Assembly: GCA_037126765.1 (NCBI GenBank)
Contig: JBBCBC010000002.1
Location: forward strand, 19,189,853 to 19,253,852
DNA length: 64,000 nucleotides
Origin: Stenogyne calaminthoides
Taxonomy: Eukaryota > Streptophyta > Magnoliopsida > Lamiales > Lamiaceae
Reading direction: 5' to 3'
Shown: positions 1 through 11,454 of the stretch, one piece after another
Layout: the number at the start of each line of letters is the position of its first letter
Numbering within the stretch: the stretch's first letter is position 1
Made by a program: the position numbers and the translations under genes
The notes under the pieces: model-generated
Databases searched by the model: none
What the model saw: only the letters and a program-made list of their open reading frames with translations
Told to the model about the DNA's origin: nothing

Positions 1-1762
1 ACTTTAGAACTCAAGATGTTTCAAAAAGTTTCAAAAAGAAGTCTCTGAAGACTCAGTATGAAACTGAGAACTGAAGACTCAGCATGAAGACTTCGATTAT
101 ATCGGTCAAGACAAATCAAGACTCGAAGACCTCAAGACTCGAAGACCACGAAGACTCGAAAGACTGTCGGATGTAGACCGAAAAGATCAAGAATCTTGAA
201 GCAAAAAGTGAAGACTCGGAATGTCTTGAAAAGCTCAATATGAACCCAATGTTCCGTTCCGGCAATGAATATATCTATCAAGGGATGCAATCTTGAGAAA
301 CGCGATGCCTTAGAAACATAGATATTGCCAAGACATTCAAATCAAAAAGGAACTAAGTCGAAATTATATCAAACTCGGAGTTTGTAACCAAAAAGAGCCG
401 TTGAAAGTGTCTAGGGAAGACAAAAGTCAAAAAGAGGAAGACGACATCGCCATCTCCGACGGATAGTTTTTCAAAAAGATGTCGATGTTGGAAAAGTTCC
501 AGATAAAAAAAAGTGAAGAAAGACCATGAAAGGCTATTGCTAAAACATGTTAGGAGTTTCAAACCCTAAATATAGCCGTTTCTCACACACCATAAAGAGG
601 AACTCAAACTTATTCTTCTCCAACGGATAGTTTTTCAAAGTGACCTTGGTGTATGCCTATAAATCTTGGTGACCCTTCTTTGTAAGGCTGACGGAAATTT
701 ATACGCAACTCAAGAGCTCAAACTTATTCTTGCAAAAAGTTAAAGCACTCAAATACCTTGAATTTCCCAAGTGCTTCTATATTGAAGAAGCTCACTTTAC
801 TAATAGATTGATAAGATTTATCCAAAGCTTTGTCGAGATATCCTAACCCTTTGCATTGTGCTTCATTGTAAAGGATATCTCATCCTAGTTGGAAACCAAC
901 CGAGAAACCCCAAACCCTTTGAGAAGGTAGTTGGAGTGTGTTTTGTTGGTGAGTAGAGTTGTAAAGAGTTAGTAAACTACGCGGAGTAGTCGAAAAAAAC
1001 TCTAGAGGAGAAGTTAGTAAGCTACAGGGGTAGTCTGAAAGCTTGTGTGATTGAGTAAGTAAACTACGGAGGTAGTCAGAAAACTCAAGGTCGGGTTGAG
1101 TAAGTAAACTACGTGGAGTAGTCGAAAACTCGTACGAAGTTGAGTAAGTAAACTACGAGGTAGTCGAAAAGCTCGAAGTTGATAGTGAATTTCTCTCAAG
1201 AGTCGAGAGAGAGGATGTAGGAGCTTGAGTCTCTGAACCACTATAACCTTCTTGTGTTCTTTATTGCTTTCCTTATCTCGTGCTTAATCATTGCATTGAC
1301 TTGATTTTGAAAGCATACTTTTCACTGATATTCAGTTGGAATCAATCCACTGAAGTTGCATAAGTGAATCACAGCCTAATCACTATTTCATAAAGGGAAG
1401 GTTTTTCAGCAAAGCTTAAAACGAGTATAATCTAAGGGCCAACCATTCCAAGACGATCGAGTAGCTAGAACAGAGATAGTTATCAAACCGAACTCTCTTC
1501 CGAGGATTCATAAGCTAGTTATCCGATCCAAGCAACTCGGGATCTCTGACACTCGAGATTCGGGTTGGGATTATCGAGGTTTTACGGCGACTCGGATCAC
1601 CGTCTCGATGAGACTTTGACTCAGAGCGATCTGTGTTTCTCAGAACCTATTCTTCAGGATTATCTGACCCAAGCTGACCTCAGTAAGAAAAAGTTTTAAA
1701 AACACTGAACACGTGTATTTCCCCGCATTACCGTGTAAGACTCATTTACACCGGGACCAACA
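1..1762 (+). repeat. 5' LTR of the SIRE-like Copia (start outside window)
   Basis: The segment shares recognisable but strongly diverged blocks with the 3' LTR at 16,025-17,584. Examples are the block around 1,232-1,330 (GAACCACTATAA, then TTGTGT, a Ctt-rich stretch and CATTGCA) and the closing GGGACCAACA, against GGGACCTACA at the 3' LTR end. A possible TATA box (CTATAAATC) lies near 657. Right after the LTR end the sequence reads directly into the basic region before the gag zinc knuckle. The primer-binding site and gag N-terminus therefore appear deleted. Confidence 0.6.
968..1185 (+). repeat. ~44-bp minisatellite, five copies, inside 5' LTR
   Basis: Five successive units each contain the core AGTAAGTAAACTACG followed by GGTAGTCGAAAA and a variable CTC-rich tail, starting near 968, 1,012, 1,055, 1,099 and 1,143. 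The matching part of the 3' LTR (around 17,040-17,130) lacks the array. The array therefore arose in, or is specific to, the lineage that donated this LTR. Confidence 0.8.
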
Positions 1763-3402
1763 GGGAGGATCGTAGAGATGATAAGAAAAGAGATGATCGA
1801 TCTGACGAAAAGAGAGACAACAGATCAGAAAGAAGAAATTCAGATTACAGGCAAACAGGAAAGTCACCTGACTGATTCTACAGACGAAATAACTCACCTG
1901 GCAGAAGAAGTTCTTTGGATCGTGGATCATGTTTCAACTGTGAGAAACCACGTCATTACAGTGCAGATTGCCAGGACCTGACACCAAAAGAAAGAGAAGA
2001 GAAGCGAAAAAGAAGAGATCATCGTTATAGAGACAGGAAAGCCATGGTTGCTGATACTTCTGGGATCGATGATTCGTATCTACCTTCAGAGGACTCAGGT
2101 TACTCATTTGTAGAAGACTTCTGCCTGATGAGCAATGTTGATGATTTCTACAACTACGATGATCTGATGTTCTCATCTGATGATGACATCTGTCTTATGG
2201 CTAAGGAAGAAGACCAATCTGAGGTATCTTCTAAACATTCTGTGATTTCTGTTTCCACACCAGCTGTGCTGAAAACACCTGCTGGAGAGATTGGCCTGCA
2301 GCTCTACAATGAGCAATTGCTTGATGATCTCTCTAATGCAGTAGACACTTATACGATAGTGGAAGCTGAGAACGACAAGCTAAGGATTGAGAATATTCAG
2401 CTTGTTAAAGAAAATGCTGCAAGAAAAGCTGCTGAACTGAAATCAGATGAAACTGTTCAGAAAATGACTACAGAACTGGAGCTTCTGAATGTCAGTTCTT
2501 CTGATCAGGATAAACTGATTAAGGAACAGCTAGCTACTAACACACAGCAAGCTGGAGATTTCAAAATCCTACAAGCTAAGTTTGATGAACTCTTCCGAAT
2601 ACATGAGAGTCTGAAAATATCTGAGGATAGTTTACGTAAGAAAATTGAGGTTTTCACGAAATCTTCTAAAATCGTTCAAGATCTGAACAACTATTTTCGT
2701 ACGTCAACTAATAAGAAGGGAATTGGGTATAAAAAAAATTCTGCATCCTCAAAAGCCCCATCTGGTTCACTTCAGAAAAGTGTAATCAAACGAGTTTCTG
2801 ATCAGGATACACAAAAAGTGAAATCTGTATCAGATAAGGGATAAGGATCAGCTGACCAGTTAAGGCAAGTGTCTGATAAGAAAGGGAACAGAAATGGACC
2901 CCAACTGATCAAGCATCAGCCGAGGAATCAACAGAAGAATCCAGTTCTTCTGAAGAAACCTCAACCTAATTAGCAGATTAGGAATCAGAAAAGACAACCT
3001 CTCAAGGGGAAATCTGATCTGAAACCTAATCAGGTCCAGCTCCCTAACAAGCAAGCTAAGGGTAAACTGCTAAGACCAACTATGCTAAAAAGATATGAAT
3101 CTTTTAATGGTAGCAGTCGTACCTACCCTTATAATCAGAAACCTAGGGATGCTGCACCTGAGCCCCACTGGATTAAAAGAAGACATATATCAATGAAAAG
3201 ACCCAAGTCTTCTGATTCATCCAAGGCTCACACTAATAATCATACTGACCAAATTGCATATGAAGAGACGTATGATTATGTAGATATGTATGGGAGACAA
3301 ATCAAGCCCTCTGTTTTCAACAAAGGTGCCAGATTTGTTTGGATCCCGAAAGGTACTTCTAACCCCCCAGGACCCAAGTCTACTGGGGTACCTAAAGCCT
3401 GA
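1687..3402 (+). pseudogene. Copia gag, C-terminal part, broken
   Basis: Reading one frame from 1,687 gives a very basic, Arg/Asp-rich stretch and then a zinc knuckle (CFNCEKPRHYSADC, about 1,930-1,971, CX2CX4HX4C, with Arg where Gly is usual). An acidic segment and a long Glu/Lys/Leu-rich coiled-coil-like region follow, then a Lys/Pro/Gln-rich tail. In-frame stops occur at 1,873-1,875, 2,842-2,844 and near 2,970. A frameshift separates this frame from the protease frame at about 3,400. In an intact element Gag forms the virus-like particle and the knuckle binds the RNA. The N-terminal UBN2-type domain normally preceding the knuckle is absent; LTR sequence stands in its place. Confidence 0.8.
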
Positions 3403-3407
3403 TTTGA

Positions 3408-4696
3408 TTGCAGGTTCGCGTGGGTTTGGCCAATAAAGGAGGTGTACAAGCAACTATCTGGTACATCGATAGTGGATGCTTAAGACACATGACTGGAAGC
3501 AAACATCTCCTTAGCTCTTACACAGAACAAGAAGGCCCACGTGTACTCTTTGGTGATGATACCTTTGGTTTTACCAGAGGATTCGGAACCTTAGAGAATG
3601 ATGATGTACAGGTTACTAGAGTCTCGTATGTCGAAGGTTTAAAGCACAATCTTTTATCAGTTTCACAATTCTGCGACAACAGATTCAGTGTTGAGTTCTC
3701 GACTGATCAGTGCACTATTAAGAATCGAGCTACTCAACAGATTTTGTTAACGGGTTCTAGAAAGGAACGATTTATACAACAGATTGGAACAGTTGTCCAA
3801 GAAATGCATGCCTGATTGTTAAGAGTTCCAAAAGCAGCAATTGGCTCTGGCATAAGAGATTGAGCCATCTAAACTTTAAAACTCTTAACAAGATAGCAAG
3901 GATGTCTTTGGTTGAGGGTCTTCCGAATGAGGTATTCTCTAAGGATCAGACATGTGTCGCATGTCAGAAGGGAAAACAGGTAAAAGCCTCATTCAAGGGA
4001 ATCTCAGGACCAACATCAAGCAGAGTACTGCAACTGCTCCATATGGATTTATTTGGACCAGTTACACCAGTTAGTCTCAGCGGACGCAAATATACTCTGG
4101 TAATCGTGGATGATTATTCCAAGTTTACCTGGGTTGTATTCTTGTATAAGAAGAATGAGACGACAACAAAGATACCCGAGCTGCTCAAGAAATTACAAAA
4201 TGAGAAAGGTGTCAATATTGTGAAAATCAGATCCGATAAAGGTATAAAATTTCTGAACTCTTTTATTACTGACTTTTGCACTAAGTTTGGAATACAGCAT
4301 GGGACATCAGCTGCAAGAACACCACAACATAATGGAGTAGCAGAACGGAGAAACAGAACACTCAAAGAAGCTGCTCGAACTATGTTAGCTAAACATGCAA
4401 CTCCAAGCCGTTTCTGGGTAGAAGCCATCAACACTGCATGCCATACTCAGAACAGATGTTCTCTGACTAAGACTCACTTTAAAACACCCTATGAACTGTG
4501 GAAAGGCAGAAAACCTTGTGATTCTTACGTCCATATTTTTGGGTGCAAGTGTTTCATACACAACAATGGGAAGAGCCAGTTGAAAACCTTTGAGGCCAAG
4601 TCAGATGAGGGTATATTCTTAGGATATTCCTCAACCAGCAAGACCTTCAGGGTGTACAACAGGCGAACCCTAGTTGTGGAAGAAACACCACATGTG
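3408..4696 (+). pseudogene. Copia protease, GAG-pre-integrase and integrase, broken
   Basis: The first frame (3,408-3,815) holds the aspartic protease active-site context WYIDSGCLRHMTG. After a frameshift near 3,815 a second frame runs from WLWHKRLSHLN (GAG-pre-integrase, with CVACQKGKQ forming the zinc-binding HHCC end) into the integrase core. Core markers are HMDLFGPV (first catalytic Asp), IRSDKG (second Asp; usually SDHG or SDNG) and HNGVAERRNRTL (catalytic Glu). The C-terminal part ends abruptly after VEETPHVV, at about 4,697, where a CACTA element on the opposite strand begins. The protein would process the polyprotein and insert the cDNA, but the frameshift and truncation make this copy inactive. 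Confidence 0.9.
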
Positions 4697-4697
4697 G

Positions 4698-6308
4698 TAA
4701 CTCAAAGAAAATGCTCTTCTTCTTCCAACCATAATCCAAGCCTTGATTACCAACTCGTTTCTCAAATATATTTTGGATGTTCTTCACTTCATCAAACACA
4801 TCAGAACTTTTTGGATAATTAGGGGCTTCTCTAGTCTCCTTCTTTTCAACAAATGAACGTGTATCATTTCGGTAAGGATGGTCATTAGGCAAGTATATTC
4901 TATGACACATGTAACATTTTTTATGAGAATTTTTCAAATACTCCGATTTCCTATGTTTAAGACAAACGGGACATGCATATTTTCCTTTAGTACTCCAGCC
5001 AGACAAGTTCGCAAGACCAGGAAGGTCACTGATAGTCCATAATAATGCCACACGCAATCTGAAATTTTGCTTTTGTGAAGCATCATATGTGTTGACTCCT
5101 ACATCCCACAATTCCTTTAGCTCTGTAATCAAAGGTTCTAAGTACACATCAATGTTATTTGTAGGTTCAGTAGGACCCGGAATAAGTGTAGACAACATAA
5201 AATATGACTTCTTCATGCACTCTCCAGGTGGTAAGTTATAAGGCATTAAAACGACTGGCCAAGTACTATGGTTAATCATCATGCTTCTGTATGGACTAAA
5301 TCCATCGGCTGACAACCCCAATCTTATATTTCGAGGCTCTTTAGCAAAATCCGGATGATTGTAGTCAAACGTCTGCCAAGCTGGAGAATCTGTTGGGTGT
5401 CTCATGATGCCATCATCTATGCGCTCTTTTGAGTGCCATGTCATGTGAGATCTTGTTTAGTTTTATGAATAATCTCTGTAGCCTTGGCTTCAAAGGAAAA
5501 TGCCAAAATGATTTAGTTGCCACTTTTTTTTTGGTTTTTTATTCATAGCACTATCAACACCGGGACTATCGTTACCATTCGGTTCTTTCCACTGAGATTC
5601 ACCACAAGTATCACAAGTTGACTTACTTTTGTTTACGCCCCAATAGATCATGCAGTCATTTATGCATGAATCTATCTTTTGGTAATCAAGACCTAAATCT
5701 CTTAATGTTTTCCGAGCATCATTAAAGTTCTTCGGAAGATGGACTCCCTCTGGAAAAGATTCCCTTAGTAAATCCAGCATCATGCCGAACGACGTATTAC
5801 TCCAGTTCCCAAGACACTTGATTTGTAGCATTCGCACAATGAATGACAGCTTTGAGAACTTACTGCACCCAGGGAATAGTTCTTGTTCAGCATCTTTAAG
5901 AAGCCTATAAAACTTTCAAGCTTCTTGATTTGGTGCTTCGTCCTCAGTATGTGCTTCATATCTCATATTGTTATCTTCACTAAACATTGGAAACTAATCA
6001 TGAAGTAACTGCATTATGTTATTAGAAGTACCAACCCCACCAGCAAAACAATCAACTACGGGCACACTATTCGAAAGTGACTCACTGTGGAACACCCACT
6101 TAACATATCCTTTCACAAAACCTTGAGTTATCAAATGTGCTTCAACAATTTTTCGTTCTCTACTTATCCAATTTGTACACACTTTACAAGGACACAAGAT
6201 CAGCCCATCATTAGAATTAGAATGTGCAAAATTCAGAAAGAGTTGAACTCCATCCTTATAGGCATCCATTAACCTTGGCAAGTCCATCCAACTTCTATCC
6301 ACATTCAT
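4698..6308 (-). pseudogene. CACTA Tnp2-type transposase, truncated pseudogene
   Basis: The start at 6,308 (MNVDRSWMDLPRL) opens the transposase-associated N-terminal domain, with the cysteine motif LCPCKVCTNW. The same frame continues with ESFPEGVHLPKNFNDARK, the cysteine pair CDTCGESQW, and then the Tnp2 core with MTWHSKE, IRLGLSADGFSPY (catalytic Asp region), WPVVLMPYNLPP, GANVY-like GVNTYDAS, a CPVC zinc motif and WKKKSIFFELP. In-frame stops are at 5,994 (TAG), 5,916 (TGA) and 5,490 (TGA). Around 5,443-5,500 the conserved FPLKPRLQRLF block is in another frame, so two frameshifts flank it. The C-terminal half is missing. An intact protein would cut CACTA ends in the nucleus; this copy cannot. 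Confidence 0.9.
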
Positions 6309-8340
6309 ACTTTTGTAAGCTCAATTAACTTTTAAGAATTCTATAGAAATTCAAAAAGTTAAAATACATAAGTGTAACACTCAAAAAGAGGAAGGCCAAA
6401 ATATAAGAATTCTATGAAAACCTAGCAATCAGCTCATTTTTATATATAATATATTGTTAGACAGTGGTTCGGAAAGGGTAAGGCCAAAAGTATATGTTAA
6501 CCAACAAGGACTAATCTGATCTAGAATTTAAATTGTGATTAATTTCTTATTAACACATAAAAATATCATGGCAGTAATTTAAACTATAGGTAACTAATCT
6601 GATCAGAAATTTAAACTACAGGTAACTAATCTTATTAGGATTTTAAACTATAGGTAACTAATCTGAACAAGATTTAATACTTTAATGATTAACTATTCGT
6701 ATATTTAATACTTTGGGGAAACAACACTTCTCCATTTCATAGGTTAAAAGAGAGAAATTAATTATTGGGATTAACTACATGTTCAATTGCAGTATATACA
6801 TGGACAGATTCACGTGTGGGCAGCACTGAGCTCTAGCCCAGTGCAAACCCAAAACAATAACCTATGTATATTTATGCCTTAAGTTAATTTAGTACCCTGA
6901 GCCCAGCTCAAAAAAATTACTAAAGCCCACTGAAATATGCAAAGAAATCAGTAAATTAAATATAGTAATTTAGTTTTCAATTAGTAATTTTAATTATATT
7001 AAATAGGTTAGATTATTTGAGGGTTATTATTCAAGATAAGTAAGGAATTATATCAGATGATTAAAAGTGGTATTTGGGGTTAATATAAAAAACAGGGCAG
7101 AAAGAGAAGTTCCCAGAAACAGAAAGTTATGAGGTTGATTTCAATATGGGCAATGAGTACCACTCTACCAACTGAGAATTACTACACATGGCAACACCAA
7201 GGCGGTTCTTTTACTTTGCTCTTGAGTCCCACTTCCCTCTTTTGGCTAACATTTTGCCAGCACATTACCCCTACTTCTAAATTCCTATCCAAGATTTTGT
7301 ACTAATATTTTTTGCTATCTACTCTATTTTGTTTGTTTCTACACCTCAGATTCATACAATACAAACTAGACATGTCACTTTCCAAACTCTCCCCCTATAT
7401 TAACAATTCTAAATGCAAATACACCGCTCTGTTCTTGCATCACATATTTAGCACCGCTCTGTTTTTGCTAAACACGAACAAGCAGATTGATAGATAACAA
7501 AACCCCGGAAAAAACCACATCCAACAGTAAAAACGAAGACCCCAAAATACCTATTTACCTCTGAAAAACAAAAGCGAAACAAACCAGAGCACGAACCAGG
7601 AACCAGGCAGAGACCGTCTAAAAAATAGAAAAATCACAAAACACCAATCCACCATATCTACCATAGTTCTCAATAAAATTAATTAATTACCATCGTATTG
7701 TTCAAAGTATTGTTCAATTTAATTAGTTATCCAGAAGAAAAATCACATGTATTCATCTAAATTTAATTCATAATATAATTCTTTAACAAAAAACTAATTT
7801 TATGCAAAATCAATCATCAAACAATTATCAAATAATTATTACGCACCTTATTCAGAAGAAGATGCTTTCAGGGACGTTGCGACACTGAGAAACTAAGAAC
7901 TGAGAAACGAGTGCTGCGACACTGAGACACAATAGGGTGCGCCGACAAGAGGGAAGAAGAGTTAATTAGACACGAAATTGGGGGCGCGGCGAAACTAAGG
8001 TTCCATCCGCGTGAAGATTTGGTGAAAGGGAAGATTTCTTGTTCTGATTTGTTGTCGTTTTGCCGTCGTGATATTTGGGGGAAAGAGTGCCGCGTGATAT
8101 TTGGGGAAAAGAAGAGGAAATAGTTATTAATTAATTAGGGTTTAATACTTGATTAGAAATTAAACAAATTTTTTTTTGGCTCTACAATACTATCTAATTG
8201 GCGGTTAATTAAAAGTTTGGCACTCTTATGTGTTTCAAAAATAAAAAGAAAAATTATTTGGCGGAACTGATTGAAAAAACAAATTAATTAGATAGGAGAT
8301 TAGTGTATTATAAGCGGTGATTTGTTTTTTAAGTTAATTA
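6309..8340. other. AT-rich 5' non-coding part of the CACTA element
   Basis: I see no coding frame with family features here. The region lies between the transposase start and the subterminal repeats, where a CACTA promoter and leader would sit. It contains a three-copy 32-bp repeat (6,571-6,666) and a GC-richer patch at about 7,905-8,110. No clear promoter can be singled out. Confidence 0.5.
6571..6666 (+). repeat. 32-bp tandem repeat, three copies
   Basis: Three adjacent units share AATTTAAACTA, (T/C)AGGTAACTAATCT and an A-rich end, with a period of 32 bp. They lie in the non-coding part of the CACTA element, about 260 bp upstream of the transposase start. Confidence 0.75.
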
Positions 8341-8542
8341 AAATTTTAAAGCGTCACTATATGTAAATTAAATATTTTTTTGCACTCCCTGGGGATCGAA
8401 CTCGGGTTTTAAAGAGCGGAAGATTATTATAAGGCGTCACAACAAGTTATTAAACAATAGGAGCGTCACTATACTTATATGGTGTGACACTTATTTATAA
8501 GCGTCACAAAAAAAGCGTCACTACAGGGGGGGTTTAGTAGTG
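8341..8542 (-). repeat. CACTA terminal inverted repeat with subterminal GCGTCAC motifs
   Basis: The motif GCGTCAC occurs near 8,351, 8,433, 8,463, 8,501 and 8,514, with an inverted version (GTGTGAC) near 8,480. The element ends TAGTAGTG at 8,542. Such short subterminal repeats are the usual binding sites for CACTA-encoded proteins (family knowledge). The opposite end needed for a matching pair is deleted. Confidence 0.8.
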
Positions 8543-10610
8543 AGTACCAGATCAACCTGTACCTGATGCATAGAAAATGGATCAGCTAAGTATCAAGGAA
8601 AAATGATCAGATCATGTAACAGTGTATATTCTAGAACTTGATCTTACTGATTCACCAGGTCAATCAGACCCTAAGGTACGTACAAATGTCAATGAAGAAG
8701 GTTCGGTGCAATTTGAGATAATAATAACCCCAACCATCTCGGTTCGGGGAACATCGATGTTCCTACGGACGGACATCGACACACATGATGATTCCAACAT
8801 CAGCTGAGACTTGTCCATGTCAAGTGGATCATATTTCTGCATCACTCCCAATCTCTAGTGATGAACTACTATCAGAAGAGGATGATGTTCTCCAAACTAA
8901 TGCAAATCAGAAAAGAAGGACCTGGGTAACCAGTCATCCAACTAATCTGATCATCGGAGACCCATCTGATAGAGTCAAAACTAGACATCAGATTGGTGAA
9001 AGTGCCATGTATTGTTGTTATCTGTCTTTGAAGGAACCAACCGAAGTAGAAGAAGCTCTACAGGACACTAATTGGATTCTAGCAATGCAAGAAGAATTGG
9101 AGCAGTTTGAAAGGAATCAGGTTTGGAAACTGGTGGACAGACCAACCCATCAAGATGTGATTGACACAAAGTGGGTATTCAAGAACAAGAGAGATAATAA
9201 TAATGTCATAACCAGGAATAAGGCAAGACTTGTTTCTAAGGGTTATTCACAATCAGAAGGAATTGATTATGATGAGACCTTTGCACCAGTTGCTCGCCTG
9301 GAAGTCATTTGGTTGTTTCTGGCTTATGCTGCCCACAGAGGGTTTATTGTGTATCAGATGGATGTAAAGAGTGCATTCTTAAATGGGGTACTAGCTGAGG
9401 AAGTTTATGTTGAACAACCTCCTGGCTTTGAAAAAGGCGATCAGGTGTATCATTTAAGAAAAGCTCTTTATGGCCTGAAACAAGCTCCTCGAGCTTGGTA
9501 TGATACACTCTCTCAGTTCTTGATAGACAGTGGGTTCACTAAAGGAATAGTGGACATAACCTTATTCAGAATAGAAGATGGAAGAGATATTCTGATGGTT
9601 CAGATTTATGTGGACGATATCATCTTCGGATCTCCCAACAGGAGTTTATGTGATAAATTCAGCAAGCTGATGCAAGGGAAGTTCGAGATGTCCATGATGG
9701 GTCAGATGAATTACTTTCTGGGTCTACAAGTTAAGAAAAGTACAGAAGGGATATTCATCTGCCAGGCAAAGTACACTAGGAATTTGTTGGCTAAGTTTGG
9801 AGTTCAAAACTGTAAGGAAGCCAGAATTCCTATGATGACTGGATTCAAGATGGATCCAGATGAGAATGGTCAGAAAACTAATCAGAAAGAATACAGGGCT
9901 CTCATTAGATCTCTTCTATACCTGACTGCCAGCAGACTAGATATAACTTTTGCAGTAGGTGTATGTGCCATATTTCAGGCAAATCCAATGCAAAGTCACC
10001 TGGATGCAGCTAAGCGGATTCTTAAGTATCTGAAGGGGACAGTAAACCTTGGTTTATTTTACCCATTAGATGATAATCTAGAGCTTAGTGGGTATTCTGA
10101 TTCTGATTATGGAGGTTGCAGAATTGACAGAAAATCAACCTCAGGTACATGTCAGTTTTTAGGTAGTAAACTGATCTCTTGGTTTTCAAAGAAGCAGACA
10201 TCAGTTGTGACATCTACTACTGAAGCAGAATATATGGCCGCAGTAAGCTGTTGTTCCCAACTGCTCTCTGGCTAAGTCAGCAGCTGAGGGATTACAACAT
10301 TGTAGCTAAGAACGTACCTATATTCTGTGACAGTAATAGTGCTATTGCAATTACTCAGAATCTTGTTCTACATACAAGATGCAAGCATGTGGATGTCAGA
10401 CATCATTTTATAAGAGATCATGTTGAAAAGAAGAACATCAGAATGGAAAAGATCCATACTGATAAGCAAAAAGCTGATATTCTAACCAAGCCACTAGCTG
10501 AAGTCAGATTCAGAGAGTTATGCAATGAGCTAGGGCTTCTGGACCTTGGAGAAAGTGCACCAGAAATGTTTGGTGGACTAGTCTCCAACACCAATTGGTT
10601 AAGAGACTGA
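8543..10610 (+). pseudogene. Copia reverse transcriptase and RNase H, frameshifted
   Basis: The frame from 8,785 shows the RT opening (ALQDTNWILAMQEELEQF, WVFKNK, ARLVSKGYSQ, DYDETFAPVARLE), QMDVKSAFLNG, PPGFE, YGLKQAPRAWY and the catalytic box IYVDDIIFGS. RNase H follows with SGYSDSDYGG, RKSTSGTCQFLG, STTEAEYMA, then DSNSAI and HIDV-like KHVDVRHHFIRD. The frame breaks near 10,262, where CTGCTCTCTGG contains an extra TC. Removing that dinucleotide restores the usual CSQLLWLSQQL. Otherwise RT is open, and the YVDD aspartates and main RNase H acidic residues are present. It would copy the element RNA to cDNA in the cytoplasmic particle. The sequence from 8,543 to about 8,980 is the poorly conserved IN-RT linker. 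Confidence 0.95.
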
Positions 10611-11004
10611 CCAGATAGAAAGAATTAGTTGAGTAAGATACCTCAACTGATCAGATCTGATCAGAAAAGGGATATCAGATTAAGGGGGAACTGATCAGAT
10701 TGGATATACAAACTTTGTAAGTCGATTTAAGCAAGATTCAACAAGCAAGTTGCATAAGATTAAAGCTACAAATCGCATAAGGAAACAGAGACAACAAAAC
10801 AATGAAATAAAAGAACTTTTCATTGATAAAGACCCGGAGGTCAAATTTTCATTACAAGTTACAGTACACAAGACCCGGAGGTCAGTACATAAACCCTAAA
10901 CCCTAATAGTCCTGAAGGGGTGAGAGAGGCTTTAAAAGAATACTAAGCCAGAAGCCCCTAATCCTAAAATCAATGGGACTCCCAGCTTTAAATGAACACG
11001 AGTG
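10611..11004. other. Non-coding spacer after pol
   Basis: The spacer is rich in TGATCAG-type palindromes at 10,640-10,700 and holds a direct repeat of AAGACCCGGAGGTCA near 10,829 and 10,869. A telomere-like AAACCCTAAACCCTAA lies at about 10,891-10,906. It forms the 3' side of the antisense ORF that starts at 11,394. No coding sequence is recognised. Confidence 0.5.
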
Positions 11005-11394
11005 TCATACATATGGTGCAGTACACCACATGGACACAAGTGTCACATGTAAATATTGAGATTTAGTCTGATCCAGATCGTGTATTGTCCGATCAAGATC
11101 GTATACTAAATCCATGTTACATATCAGATGGAGTCTAGTGATGTTAATTTCGTCATCTCGATAGGTGCACAAGGACGATACGGTCAGGAGAAGTGTCTTC
11201 TCATTTGCGACGACAGATCTGCCACCCCGATGGTAGAGAAGCTTAGCAATAATCGTATGATCATTCTTCGACGAAGACAAAAGCAGTAATGAGGAGAGCA
11301 CAGGGTTGATTTGAGAAGCTGAAATCTTTTGAGTAGGGTAAAGGAAGGATTTTGCCGGAAGTCTCACCGGAATTAAGGGTTCACCGGAATACAT
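11005..11394 (-). CDS. Antisense ORF (129 aa) between pol and extra ORF of SIRE-like Copia
   Basis: The ORF begins ATG at 11,394 on the minus strand and is open for 129 codons in an element where most other frames are broken. A perfect TATA-like CTATAAATAG lies at 11,445-11,454, about 50-60 bp upstream on the same strand, which would give a short leader. The product starts MYSGEPLIPVRLPAK and has a Ser/Leu-rich middle and a C-terminal Asp/Leu-rich part. I recognise no domain, signal peptide or membrane segment. Antisense additional ORFs are known in some plant LTR elements. Whether this one is translated is inference; it may be a chance ORF next to a real antisense promoter. Confidence 0.4.
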   Translation of the reverse strand: MYSGEPLIPVRLPAKSFLYPTQKISASQINPVLSSLLLLSSSKNDHTIIAKLLYHRGGRSVVANEKTLLLTVSSLCTYRDDEINITRLHLICNMDLVYDLDRTIHDLDQTKSQYLHVTLVSMWCTAPYV

Positions 11395-11444
11395 GGATTA
11401 CAAAACTTGAGAATGGGTTGAAGTTATGAGTATAAAACTCTACC

Positions 11445-11454
11445 CTATTTATAG
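11445..11454 (-). promoter_or_regulatory. Candidate TATA box for antisense ORF
   Basis: The plus strand reads CTATTTATAG, so the minus strand reads CTATAAATAG, followed by a G-rich step typical of plant TATA contexts. A start site 25-35 bp downstream would fall just before the ATG at 11,394. Confidence 0.45.

Larger units (their letters stand above)
4697..8542 (-). mobile_element. CACTA (En/Spm) transposon, 3' half deleted, nested in Copia integrase
   Basis: The right end in window orientation finishes in TTTAGTAGTG at 8,542. Its reverse complement begins CACTACTAAACC, a CACTA terminus, followed by subterminal GCGTCAC repeats. The transposase lies on the minus strand and reads inward from that terminus. 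The opposite terminus is absent: the Tnp2 frame stops in the middle of the conserved SIFFELP motif and passes directly into Copia integrase at 4,697-4,702. The rest of Tnp2, any second gene and the other inverted repeat were lost, possibly together with some Copia sequence. Copia coding-like sequence resumes at 8,543. Confidence 0.85.

Noticed and set aside
10891..10906. Telomere insertion (AAACCCTAAACCCTAA)
   Set aside because: Two motif copies are too few; such telo-box words are common in plant DNA.
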